The notes below the pieces were generated by a model, which was given only the letters and a program-made list of their open reading frames with translations, was not told where the DNA came from and ran no database searches. Shown in pieces: positions 50,509-61,756 of a stretch of DNA of 64,000 nt. The stretch covers positions 23,557,999 through 23,621,998 of the forward strand of contig NC_092565.1 of assembly GCF_037975245.1 (NCBI RefSeq), given 5' to 3'. Source of the DNA: Apostichopus japonicus. Lineage: Eukaryota > Echinodermata > Holothuroidea > Aspidochirotida > Stichopodidae. The position numbers were made by a program, and so were the translations under genes. The number at the start of each line of letters is the position of its first letter. Position 1 is the stretch's first letter.

Positions 50509-52440
50509 TACACGACCCCTTCAATGTTGTGTATCATGACCATGGTAGATGTTTAGCTATGAGAGCTCATAAGTTTTCGTTACTTGTAAACTAGCATCAT
50601 TATATACTCACCAGTGGTCTATATTTGCCTCGATTTCCCGATTCTTTGCGCCTCTTTTACTTCCATCCATGTCTGCCCTTCAACATCCAAGCCACCCCAC
50701 CGCACCCGCCTCTTGACCCCCCCCCCCAAAAAAAAAGAAAGTTTGATAACAATTTCGAAGGAGATGTTGTTCTGACGCTTTCCGGCACTTTTCCTGCAAG
50801 AGAACACTTAGACGGGGATTCACATAGTCTATTGTTTATACCACCATCCATTATATTCTCACACATAATAAGGATACTAATTATTCTACGTCGTTACAAA
50901 TTTATTTCTCCAAATTATCGATATTATTATTATTGTTTAATATATACACAGAAGAATCGATATGAAACAAAACTGTGATGTAATGCCTTCTTTTTTCCAA
51001 GGCCTTTGTAAGACTTCTATATAAGACATTATTTCAGGGTTCCCGACACGAGGGGACGGCGGGGGGAGGGGGATAAAATATCCATTTTTTCACAGCAATG
51101 ATTTTCGTACAGCCATATACGCAGCAATTTCAATGCCACTGAACATTGATCTTATACCTGCCCCCTCCGCTCCCTCCCCCTCTCCTCGCCTTTCCTCCCC
51201 CTCCCTTCCCCAATTTGAAGTCTGTATTGTGGTCCTGGTTGATTGATTGGTTCAAAGTGGTGGGCATAGGGAATAGAGGGGCGAGATGGGAACAGAAGGG
51301 AACAGTGCATAGTAACAATGAAGTGTGTGACTACTGCAAAACCAGACGTCTATCTATACTATATACGTCTTTGTAAACCTCCATGAATGCGTATACGGTT
51401 AGTAATTAGATTCACCTAAAAAATAGTGTCTGTTGGCACAGGGAGGGGGGGGGGGTATATGTAGGTCACTAAGTGTCCAGTTTCGATCTCAAGCAACTCG
51501 GAAGCATTTCGGAAAATAAGACATAAAATGTCCACTTGGGTTACAAATTAATTGACCTAAAACCACTTGAAAGTAGACAGAAAGGAGATGTTATCACTCA
51601 GGACTAATTTTTGGTTAATTTATTACGATTTGCGGAATTTACTGGTCAAACTTGAGGTCAAGAAAGTTGGCAATGGTGTCCTTCTTTGTTGACATTTTCT
51701 TGTAATGTTTATGATCATCTTATATTCTGTATAATATTGCCGAGCAGTTTCATAAACCATGATGATGATGCTAAACATAAAACGATATCCGCCAAAGTGG
51801 ATTATAGGAACACGATTTGGTCGAGGAGGGGGAGTGGGGGAGTGAGGAGGGGGAGTGAGGGGAAGGGTTTGATCAGGCATTATTTCTGAGGTAGCAGAGT
51901 GCAACGTTAAAGTTCATTATCATATGATGTAACGTTCCATATACGAGGTTACATTGCCTCTCTCGGCGAACGTGTAGCACGTGCAGAACGTGTAATTCGT
52001 GTTACACATGTCATAAGAAAAGACATAATGTTCGAAGCATGCTGCACTAGTTAAAATCATAATCGTCATGTTACAAGCAATGAATTTAAAGTTTATATAT
52101 CAGCATGTCAGGTTTTGAAGGGTCTTATACTTTCCTATTATAACCTTGTTTATTTGTCCGTCCAGTATATGATACGTTGCTTAGCTGTCAATCTACTCTG
52201 AATCCACCTCGAAGAGACAAATTGTCAGTATTGCAAAACGTCTTCCGTATTCGCCTCATCTTCAAAATTTTGTCTCTGAATGATAAATGATGCTATAAAC
52301 CCAGTGCTGTTAACATTTATCTAAATTCATCATGTGACGTACCTATAAGCCGTACTGCTTTACATTCAATAGTGACTGAAAGTTTATCACAAAATCGAGC
52401 GATACCTTTGGCACAAATACAACGATTTTTGGGGGGTGGG
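50509..52440. other. Unannotated stretch
   Basis: No gene recognised. Pyrimidine-rich patch at about 51160-51210, C run at about 50720-50727, G run at about 51447-51456, (GATT)n at about 51238-51252. Frames at 50619-50978 and 51623-51904 overlap such low-complexity patches. Confidence 0.45.
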
Positions 52441-52444
52441 GTGT

Positions 52445-52478
52445 CACGTGACTGGGACTGTAACAAACAACGTATAAA
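52445..52478 (+). promoter_or_regulatory. Possible core promoter: E-box and TATA box
   Basis: CACGTG at 52445-52450 (class B E-box) is followed by TATAAA at 52473-52478. A start 25-30 bp after the TATA box would fall at about 52500-52508, right at the ATG of the following ORF, leaving almost no 5' leader. That makes the pairing doubtful; these may be chance matches. Confidence 0.3.
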
Positions 52479-52504
52479 GGTACTCTCAGTGATCTCGACC
52501 GGCC

Positions 52505-52729
52505 ATGCCGGAGACTTCAAACAAGCGTCGCACCAGTAATTCGCGAAACTTGCACCCGGCCTTTCGCCAGCAAGAGAAAACCGCCGCCTTCGGCACCTCG
52601 CTAAACTGGGGGCGCATTCAGCGCCTCGGACCCAACGGCGAACCGGTTCTGAGCCAGCTATATAAGCCGGTTGGAGAATCCGTCCCAAGTCATCATGACT
52701 TAAAGGTTATCAGCTTTTGGACATTTTGA
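52505..52729 (+). CDS. Candidate coding exon or small gene, 74 codons, CpG-rich
   Basis: This is the only frame in the window with clearly coding-like composition. It starts GGCCATGCC, a good initiation context, with an in-frame stop at about 52490 just upstream. The first 60 or so codons are GC- and CpG-rich and give a basic, mixed peptide (MPETSNKRRTSNSRN, later NWGRIQRLGPNGEPVLSQ and YKPVGES). After about 52690 the GC content falls and the tail (ISFWTF) looks non-coding, so a splice donor may lie near there. No strong GTAAGT-type donor is visible, only weak GGTTGG or AGGTTA. I do not recognise the family. A minus frame over the same DNA is less protein-like. Confidence 0.35.
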   Translation: MPETSNKRRTSNSRNLHPAFRQQEKTAAFGTSLNWGRIQRLGPNGEPVLSQLYKPVGESVPSHHDLKVISFWTF

Positions 52730-55344
52730 GTTTTTACCAGACATTAAGGTAGTTCAGTAAGATGGTTTCACATCACAATAAGGTATTAATACTTTCAAGG
52801 TGGTAAAATGTTTGTAGGAGGTTACTGAACCTGAACATTACTTGACTTTCTAGCATACTTGGGGACAATAATTTAAGCCATCGTGGCATCACTTCTTCTT
52901 GCGACAACACCGGTACATTTCATTTAAAAGATACATCTGCGACGTAACGGTGTCCTAAGGTTTGTCACATTATCACAGCGTATTTACTTGGACTACTAGT
53001 TAGAGGGGTTACTTGGGGACTCAGAACGCTAAAGGATTAAACTTTTGTCCGTCCCCTCCTCCTTATGATCTGAAACTAATAGCATGCTAAAACTAAATTG
53101 GTTATCCCTTCCCTTGACGAAACGTGACTCCCACCCCTCCCCTCTATTATCCACTCTAACCACTTCGCGCCAGTACCTGGTAAACGTATTGGTTGTAGAT
53201 TTTTAAAACATCACATTGTCTGAGTTATGATAACGGGAAAAGATAAGCATCCGGGATTTTATGCAAATAATGTAAAACGGTCAATCCCACTGGGTGCCTC
53301 ACTCGAAAAGTCAGCGGTTTTTCGCGACACAAAATGCGGGTTTTACTCGTAAAATAAACCCATTATATCGACCTATATTGATATGTTATAATAATAAGAC
53401 AACGATACAGTGACCTTCCTATCCGGGAAATACCCCGTGTCGTGACCACTTGTCAACATGGCTTTTAAACTTGATTTAGGGGGCAGTCGACAAGATGTCT
53501 GCAACCATGTTGCCTTAACCAACAGTAAAACACTAACTTACTTATTGAATTCTGAGGCAACAAGAAACTCATTACCTCGTCCCAGCGGATAGTAACGGCG
53601 TCGGGCTCGAGGTATGGTCGTGGTCTGTGGCTTTCACATAAGTCTCCTAACATTGTGGCCGAAATAGCACGTTCTCACAACAAACTGTTGCCTTGTGGCG
53701 TACGAAGAGACCAGTCTTCCTTTTTACGCCAAACGTATACATGCATGTGAAGAAAAAAAATGATAAAACTAGGCCACAAAAGAAAACCCATGGAAAGTTG
53801 CTTCAAAGTTTCATAATACACAAAAGGATTGAAAACATTTTATAATTCTGTACATTTTAGGCGATACTTGGGCATGAAAGATAATTGGGGTGCATGCGTT
53901 ACCATCATGTGAAACCTATTGCAACGTTATAGATCCATCATAACTCCAGTGACGTTTGTTCGAAGTCTGGTGTAATGGACATTGGCAGACTGAACGCGCA
54001 AAGCAATGAAAGAGACATTTAAAATCGTGTGATTTTGCAAGTTTGTATAATAAAAATATTCTAATTGGAAACGGTTAGACTGTTGTAAAAGGTTGCACAT
54101 GGGGAGAAAGGAGGGGTAAAGGAAGAAGGTGCCGCAAATGTCCCCTTTCAAGTCTAGATTTACCGGTAATTGTTTAGAACGTACATGCCCCATTGCTGTC
54201 AAAGTTACATTCAATATAGGTCATGGCTTACATTCAGGCACGTGCAGAAAATCACCTTTTTGCACTTTTTGGTGCAAAATACTTCTTTCCCCCCTTCAAA
54301 ACGTGAATACCTGAAACAGACGTCCTTCTTACGTCATAAGGTGCGTGATATGTGACATAACTGATGATATGGTTACACTTTGAAAGCAATTGCAAAAAAT
54401 TAATGGATTATGATATGAAATATTGTAATTCTGTTCCCGTCCAAATCGCATGAAGTATATCCCAGACTTTCCCCTTACCTCATTACATTGTAATATAGAA
54501 GGATGCAAGTATTATCACTTCCTGACTTCTTCGAAAAAGAACCTCTTTTCTTAATAAAAATACGGGCTTATCCACAATAACGCGATACCTACGGCGGAAA
54601 TTGTTGTTTATGTCGTGTGGATTATATATACACTTGACGTTGGAATGTTAATCTTGTTCGAATGACTTAATCAAGACATACACTATTGGAATTACGAAAT
54701 TGGGGGCGCTTTGCCTGGCAAAAGTATACTAGTGCGAGGGGTATTGGTACTACGTAACCCTCTGAAATTGTGAAAGGGAAAGGGATAGTACGGGTACAAC
54801 AAGCTAAATATATACAAGTATATGAGTGCGAGAAAGGGGACAAGTCTCAGAGCCACGATTGCGGAGTTGATAACGTTGCACTATAGTAACCGAGTACGCC
54901 GAGTGCGTTGTGTACAAGATGGCGAGTAGATTACTAGTACACGGACTCACTACAGATCTGGTAAATGGTACCAAATCGAGAAGATAAAATATGAGAGTAA
55001 AAAACAAACAAACAAACAAACAAGGTTATATAATGATTCCAAATAAGGGTTCTAAATACTATAATCATATAATACGAATCACAGACTAAAAGAAAGGGTA
55101 AAAATGTCAAAATTTAAGGTAAATAGCTGATTTCGTTTACTATCTACAATGCATGCAGTCATCTGCAACCGAATGTTATCTCTGTAGGCGTATATCTTTC
55201 GTATATTCATGTTGAATTGTGATTTTGTGCGGTACGTGTGTGTCAGGGAACCCAAATATGCTCTGAATGAGGATTGTATAGTTACTTCATCTGATCATAT
55301 ACTGTAATATGACTCCTAATGTGGGTGTACCTCACGCTTGATGG
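52730..55344. other. Unannotated stretch
   Basis: No gene recognised. (AAAC)n at about 54998-55022. The minus frame at 53927-54214 (95 codons) lacks motifs. Confidence 0.45.
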
Positions 55345-55397
55345 CAGAGCCCTATAACTATACGGCGGCTCTGATTAGTGGTAAGTTCGAGTACCAC
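55345..55397 (+). other. Two adjacent hairpins, the second like a tRNA T arm
   Basis: CAGAGCC (55345-55351) pairs with GGCTCTG (55367-55373). Then GTGGTA (55378-55383) pairs with TACCAC (55392-55397) around AGTTCGAG, which holds the B-box core GTTCGA. There is an A-box-like TGGCAGAG just upstream. The full cloverleaf does not close, so it may be a decayed tRNA-derived repeat. Confidence 0.35.
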
Positions 55398-58320
55398 ATG
55401 AATGATATAACGTTCAGTGCGGGTTAGGTATAGGAGCGGCGTTGGGGAGTGGGGAAGTGACGGATATCATGGGAATAATGATTTATTAAACTTATAGCAT
55501 GATGTTCAATGAATAGTATATCCTTAGCCGGTAAAGCGTCAATTTACTATAACTTATACAACATTTACCCTAATTTATTTCGCGGATGAATATACATGTG
55601 AATTTGCTAACAATCGTGTACTGTAGGCAGTCTTTGTTTGGGATTGTCAATTCTTATTCGATGTTTTTTTACTTGAAGGATAGCAGTGTCTTGGAAGTTC
55701 CACGGATGCGGTTAAGGCTTTCGTGTGTACCGCTGTGACGAAACGCGTGAGTATAGAAAGACAAATTTCGAAACCCATTTACGTCATCTTTTGGAGAGAA
55801 ATGTCCACAATAATATAAATATTGATTAAATTAAACTGATTGACACTCTGGGACAAAAATGAAACGCAAGAAAGAAATGATACGGTACCGTTTCCAGCTA
55901 TTCCTTCCAATGAAATTTCCTGTTTTTAGACCACCCGTTAGACAAAGTGTTTTTTTTTTACCTGTTGGTGTAAAGAGAAATGTTTGTTCGCGGTTAAGTA
56001 TTGCCAAATTTATTTGTGCTTTTTTTCCGCATCTGGAAAAGAGACGGAAATTAAACGTCCGGAGAGCAATCATTCTTATACCAGGGAGCTGTCATTGAGA
56101 ATAAAGCACTAACCTTACCGCTGGTGCATATCGACTTAAAACCAACATTTATTACCAAAATTCATTAACTTAATTTCTTAAGCTTGAAGAAACAAGCCTG
56201 CACAATGAATGTGAACTTTTATGACTTGCGTTTTTTTTTTATGTTATTAACACAAAAAATTGAAAAATGCATGTGGGAGATGATGTTTTTATAGAACTGA
56301 AAAGAATGAATATTTATTAATTAAATCAATTTTTTTTCCACAAAAAAAAAAATTGCACGCTACTGACCTACACTGAAAAATAAAGCAGTATAGTCCAATT
56401 AAGATTATAAAACTTGGTCCAAAACACGAAAGACTCTTATAGATATATTTGTTTCACACCAAAAAGAATGTTAATGAGCAAGAAAAAACATGACTTCGAC
56501 TCGATACCTAACATTTCGTCTCACCCTTCTATAGTATGTTAATTATCGACGCAAAACGGATAGTGATATGTATTTGAGACGTAGGGCGCATATCTCTTTG
56601 CTGGCGTAAGCTGTCTTAACAACTGCGCATGTGTGAAACAGATGGACACCGAGGCGTTGCTTATACCGACGGTATATAGGTCGATGACCTATATTGTAAT
56701 TCATGTGTGTTGATGGGTACGTAAAGATGTCGTCAAATGGGTCTTATATATTTTTTATTATATTTTTTATATTTCCAACATAAACTCAGCACGAGAACTA
56801 GTAGGAGTGGATATCCACGAGGGTATGTTGGAGTTTATTTAATTATACTAGAATAGGACTAGTACGAGTATACATGGACTCACTATACCCACTGTACCTT
56901 CAGTATCATTGGTACTCGTTAGGCTGCATGCATAACTAATCCGACTCACTGATGGTTTTATGTATCACATGGAAATGACCCTCTCTTCGAACCCCCAGTC
57001 TTTTCCATTTGAATGTACTTATGTTAGTATTGTGCAAGTTTGGAATCTATTCGCAAAAGTAAACAAAACAAACAAAAACCAAAAAAATGAGCGGGGTACA
57101 TGTTTGGTGGAAGAGAAAAAAAGAGTTGAGGAATAGAAAAAAAATACTGAGATACCAACATACAGGAAAGTATATGGTTTTTATTAAAACAACTCCTTCT
57201 TCGTGCCTTATATTAGGCATGACATCGGCGAGCTGGGGGGGGGGGGGGTTCAGCGTCTACGGCCTGTGGCCCCTTGGGTCAATAAAGAGGCCCGGTGAAG
57301 GAATACTGTATTCTCATTTTCATAATATATTAAAGGAAAAGTGAATACTTAAAAATCGGGACCCGGGGATATCATTGTCTCTTTGACCAGAAGTCGCTCT
57401 CATTCAACGGTACTGTCTCTAGTATACCATGAGTATACCAACAGTAGTTGCGTTCGAATGTTTTCTGGTAATTGTAAATCCGTCCGCGAATTTCAAGCCT
57501 GTCTATGTAGGTCATACCTGAACATCTATCTTTGTGATTACATAAACTCTGCCAGGTTTGTGAACTGACGGTTTGCCTTGACCCCGTGACCCTCTCGCTA
57601 TTTGCGTGAGTACCTCTCTTTTTCTGTTATTATTATTATTATGATCAATGTTTGTTATTATTATTTTCATTATCGTAGAACCGATGTGCATATGTGAGTA
57701 TGTATTGAAATACATAGCTACAAGGACGTAGGAGGCCATCAAAGGCGCCTTTGCAACTGAACCCCACTAAATAAACCTGTAATGATTACAATACCCCCTA
57801 ACGTTCTGTACGAGAATGTTAACACTAGATGAGCCCGGCGCCAAGGCCTCTACCTCTCTCTCCGCTACTAGCAGTCAATATCCATTTGATGTATCAAAAG
57901 AGGACTGGAACAGAATGTAATTCTCGGAAAAAAATTAAGAGCAAAAAGCTATGACTTAATTGAAAGACAGGTGCAAAGGCGCAGTGATACTGATTAACGT
58001 TATAGACTATTGTCCATGGTTCGAAACTAGAGAAGTTGGAACCATTCGGAGCACCATAGGTGGGTGTCGTGCTGGTGCCATACATGGGCCAATAAACAAG
58101 CGTATAACCGGCAGGGCAACGAACCTTTATACCGCCGCGTATGTATGAATATGGGTTGAATGTTGTATCACTCATCTCTATGGATGCTTGGATCATGGAA
58201 TTAAGACGAAGCAAGTCAAACTGTGGGATACACGTTATGTTATGTTATGAAAACATGCGATTAAAAACAACTTTGCGTGTAGACCAAGTTGTAGACCTAA
58301 TTGTGCACCATTTGACGTCT
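55398..58320. other. Unannotated stretch
   Basis: G run at about 57234-57248 beside GACATCGGCGAGCT, another transposon-like end. An inverted pair AGGTC-GAT-GACCT lies at 56678-56690. Frames at 55831-56098, 57087-57344 and 57894-58214 show no recognised motif. Confidence 0.45.
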
Positions 58321-59514
58321 TAAATTGTATTTATTTCTGGCGGAGGAATTTCCAAGACCTCTTACATGCATGGGCTTCAACGGCAGGGCCCCATCCCTCC
58401 TTTATAATGTCCTGGATTCACCCCTGAGAAGTAGTAACTTGTTCTACACTGAAGAGGTTTGTTATCAACCCTTACATGGTTCACACTTATTGATTGATTG
58501 GCTGACTGGTTGATTGATTGATTGTTTCTGCAACAAACGAGACCCCGCCTTATGCATACGAGGGGAGAGGTCGGTAGGATTTCGATGCCGTCAGAGAAAA
58601 TACGGTACCTAGTATTCATATAGAACATTGTATACAGCTGCTACATGATATGACTAGTGCCGAGGAGAGGATGTGGGGGTGGGGGGGGGGGGGTTGGCGG
58701 TGGGAAGAGGACGGTGAGGGTGCTTTAAGAGAAAACAATAGGCATGAGCATGGAGTCATGTATTTTAAGGATGTCATAATTTATCCTCGATACAAACACT
58801 GACCTACCCCCCCCCCCCGCCCCCGATCCATTCGGCCTTGATCACCGGTTTAAAGCCTGGTTACATCAGTGCCAGCCTATAGGGCCGTATTTCTACCATA
58901 GCTTCTTCACCATACCGTATACCATCCCATTAAGTATCATACTATACCTCGGTCATACTTTGTCTTGTCTTTTAACGTAACACTGTATGTGCGGCAGTGC
59001 GATATAACTTCATGCAAATCGGTAACAAAATATCCAATTTCTGTGAAAGCTGCATGTCGTCGTCGTTAATCAGCCGTGACTTGCATTTTTTTTATGGGAC
59101 GGGGTAACATCATGGCATTGGCGTGTTCCTGGCGGTGGGACAAGGTCCCCATCCAATAACCAGTCGGAGGGCCATGGTTCATCCTAGTCGGGGTAATTAT
59201 AGACCTCATTTATACCCTAACTATGCCTCCGTCAGAACCACAGAGCCATTGAAAACACAAAATCGTTGATGCTCCTCTGACGGCCCTTCCATAATGGTTC
59301 ACTACCCAGTCAAATTCAGTCGGGGCATCTACAACCCTCCCTGTATTTGAATTCTCGTGCAATTAACCCCTTGTATCAGGGATTCTAAGGTTGGTGCCAG
59401 TTTAAAAGATGGAGCATGAATCAATCCAACGTGACCACTCCTGACTGGAACACTAACTACATGTATAATTCAGACGGTGCTGGTGCGGTGAAGCTGCATG
59501 CACTCTGTGGAGGA
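58321..59514. other. Unannotated stretch with transposon-like debris
   Basis: About 58380-58430 carries GGCAGGGCCCCATCCC and GTCCTGGATTCACCCC, the reverse of a GGGGTGAATCCAGGAC-type end. (TGAT)n at about 58490-58525, a G run at about 58680-58693, a C run at about 58807-58818. No gene recognised. Confidence 0.4.
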
Positions 59515-59554
59515 GGGGCAGGGAGGGGCGGGGAGGGGCGGGAAGGGAAGGGGG
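59515..59554 (+). other. G-rich minisatellite and quadruplex motif
   Basis: Repeated AGGGGCGGGG-type units give at least six tracts of three or more G with loops of one to two bases. Confidence 0.75.
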
Positions 59555-60544
59555 ATGGATGGATGGGAGATTGGAGATCTGATCACCTAAGACGTACGAC
59601 ACTATGTAAACCTTTCGAACACGTGGATGTGACTTGACTACACGTTCGCATTTAACTAAGCCTTCGTAACACTGTACTGTCTTAACTTGAAAAGTCACAA
59701 TTAATTATTATGCAAAAACAAATAAATAAAAGATCATCAAGCTTGTCTTGAGTATCCATTGTGTCTGTTCAGTCTGTATCAAGTGGAGCCCCCCTCCCTC
59801 TACCCCTGTCCCCCTCCTTGTCTGATTCACCCCATGCTAATGCTTGGTAATGTTGCTTGCACGGATAGCCTTTCTTCGTCATTGGTCACTGGTCTTGAAG
59901 TGAGTTAAGTCAGTCACATGACCGATAGATCCTTAGTTTTATAAAGTCAAACCTTGTCGGGTCACTAGGCTAAGCTTTGAACCTTTTATCGATTTCCAAG
60001 TACAGCCTAGATATGGACGCGGGGCTACCGGCACTCAACACGGGAATAGCGGTCTTCCACAAGGGTTCCCTGTCTGTCGATATCTCTATCACCATGACTC
60101 ACCGTGTCTATGCTATCATAATCATGGGATATTAAGTGGCTGGCGATATGATTGCAAACTGTTCTTTTCAACTTTGTTATTATCTCTTCTTGGAAAAGAA
60201 ACGTCAAAGCAATCGCTCGAGGCGTCATCGGCAGACAATCAAATTTCACGTGAAATAAATAAACTTGTCGGAAAGATCGGTTCATATATCATGGTCGGGA
60301 GATGCCGACAAATAAACATTGTTCTTGCGACTAGGGATAACACCCTCAGCTCCTGCGGGGATTGTTGCCAGGCACCTATACGTGATGACGCGTGACAATA
60401 CCTCGTTCTGTTCAGACACACCATCACAAAGACCCTGACCACCTCTTCCAGGAAAAGGTAAAATTGTTCCAGGGTATTCCCATGACGTCATCGAACAACA
60501 CCGACGGTACAGAACGCATGCTGATTTGAAGCTTGGACACATGC
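59555..60544. other. Unannotated stretch
   Basis: Exact TGACGTCA at 60483-60490. Several overlapping frames on both strands at 60025-60542; composition is more balanced here than in most of the window but I recognise no domain. Confidence 0.4.
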
Positions 60545-60649
60545 ATGAACAGAGAGAAAAGCACCTCGCTGCTTACCTGGGAATACATCTTGTTCGGTGA
60601 TTTTAACCTTTATTTCAACCCGGTTGTTCGTGTCCTTTCCTCTATAAAG
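60545..60649 (+). CDS. Candidate exon ending at a consensus splice donor
   Basis: A plus frame from ATG 60545 reads MNREKSTSLLTW then EYILFGDFNLYFNPVVRV and ends at ATAAAG/GTAAGC (60650), a consensus 5' splice site. The peptide is well mixed. On the minus strand the same DNA offers a rival 65-nt exon (60641-60577), with an acceptor TTTATAG and a donor CAG/GTAAGC, encoding GKDTNNRVEIKVKITEQ. Only one can be real and both may be chance. No family is recognised. Confidence 0.2.
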
Positions 60650-61057
60650 GTAAGCATGTGCTTGATACCACAATAACGAACCAATTGAACAAATGTTGTC
60701 GTGGATTTGAGCAGACGGCTCAATTGTTCGGGAAAAATAAACCGTGGAAGTCGTCTGCTCACCTAGGCTTGTATTTTGGCCTACTTTGGCTTAGAAACGG
60801 GGCATAACAGTTAGGCTAGTATGACTCATTCATTATTGATACCTGCCACTTGTCATTTATTAGGCTCGACTAGTGATATAGACTTGCGTGGGATGTAGGG
60901 GACAAAAGAAATTGAGATGAGTCAGTAAATTGAAGAACTCCTTGACATCAGCTTGGTGTTTTCTTTAATTTAAAGCCGTAAGGATGAGGACCAGTTGTCA
61001 AGGACTAACTTAGGGCCTAACTAGTAGTTACTTGAACTAGTAGTAGTAGGATGGTGA
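60650..61057. other. Unannotated stretch with a loose inverted repeat
   Basis: GAGCAGACG (60709-60717) and CGTCTGCTC (60752-60760) form a 9-bp stem around about 34 nt. Nothing else recognised. Confidence 0.45.
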
Positions 61058-61531
61058 CTTCGAAGTTCGGCCACTTAAGACTTAAAACACCCCAAAACTA
61101 AATCTTCTGGTATAAATCATTTGAAAATATACTTCATATGGTGGGAGAATTTTGTTATAGTACGATACACGGCCAAACTTTCTTTCCTGCAAACTGTTTT
61201 CACGTTGTTTTCCAAGAAGATTCTTCGTGATTGTGGAACTGGTATTTCTTGCTAGAGTATTGCGAAGTTCGGACACGCAACCCACAGTGTGGCGCCGGTA
61301 AAAATTGGTGGCGCTGTTGCTCTTTCAGTAATTATAACAGACTTCATAGATCTTCGTCATTTTATTGACAAATATGTAAGTAATTTCTTGCACACGGGTC
61401 ATTTTGGAGAGAAAATAACTGTAGCTTCGTACTTTTTGGTGAAATTTGGCTCTTCCTGTAGGTTTTCATGGTGAAAATCGTGTTTTTCTTAGGGTGCCCG
61501 AACTTCGCAGTATGGCGAACTTCGCAATACT
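61058..61531. mobile_element. TIR element D with an extra internal end
   Basis: Left end about 61058: CTTCGAAGTTCGGCCACTTA followed by AGACTTAAAACACC. The right end near 61475-61508, read in reverse, is TGCGAAGTTCGGGCACCCTA followed by AGAAAAACAC. A third end, TGCGAAGTTCGGACACGC, lies at 61261-61278 in the left orientation, and a partial fourth, GCGAACTTCGCAATAC, at 61515-61530. The interior is AT-rich with only short frames. Probably a MITE with a nested or partly duplicated terminus; no target duplication is certain. Confidence 0.65.
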
Positions 61532-61734
61532 GACTATACTGTAGTAGATGTAGTACAATGGCCTAACCTGTAAGTCTTTTGCTGTAATCGAGCAATAGAT
61601 TATAAGGGAATATCATTAGTGGGAGGGAGGAGGGAATTACATCAAGTCGAAGAAGAAATAGACCACTCTTTACATTAAGACCTAGTTATAGACTTAAATT
61701 ATGTATCTTTAGGCATTTAAGATTCATGCACCTA
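61532..61734. other. Unannotated stretch
   Basis: Nothing recognised. Confidence 0.5.
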
Positions 61735-61756
61735 CCCCCCCCCCCCCCCCCCCCCC
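61735..61756. repeat. Run of 22 C
   Basis: The longest homopolymer C run in the window. Such runs are rare in most animal genomes but frequent here. Confidence 0.9.

Noticed and set aside
52317-52688. 123-codon minus frame opposite the CpG-rich ORF
   Set aside because: It is Arg/Ala-rich as expected for the antisense of a GC-rich frame and extends into AT-rich DNA without any change. The plus frame is more protein-like.
57894-58214. 106-codon minus frame with a Pro/Tyr/Gly-rich middle
   Set aside because: The composition is somewhat protein-like, but no domain, splice signal or promoter supports it.
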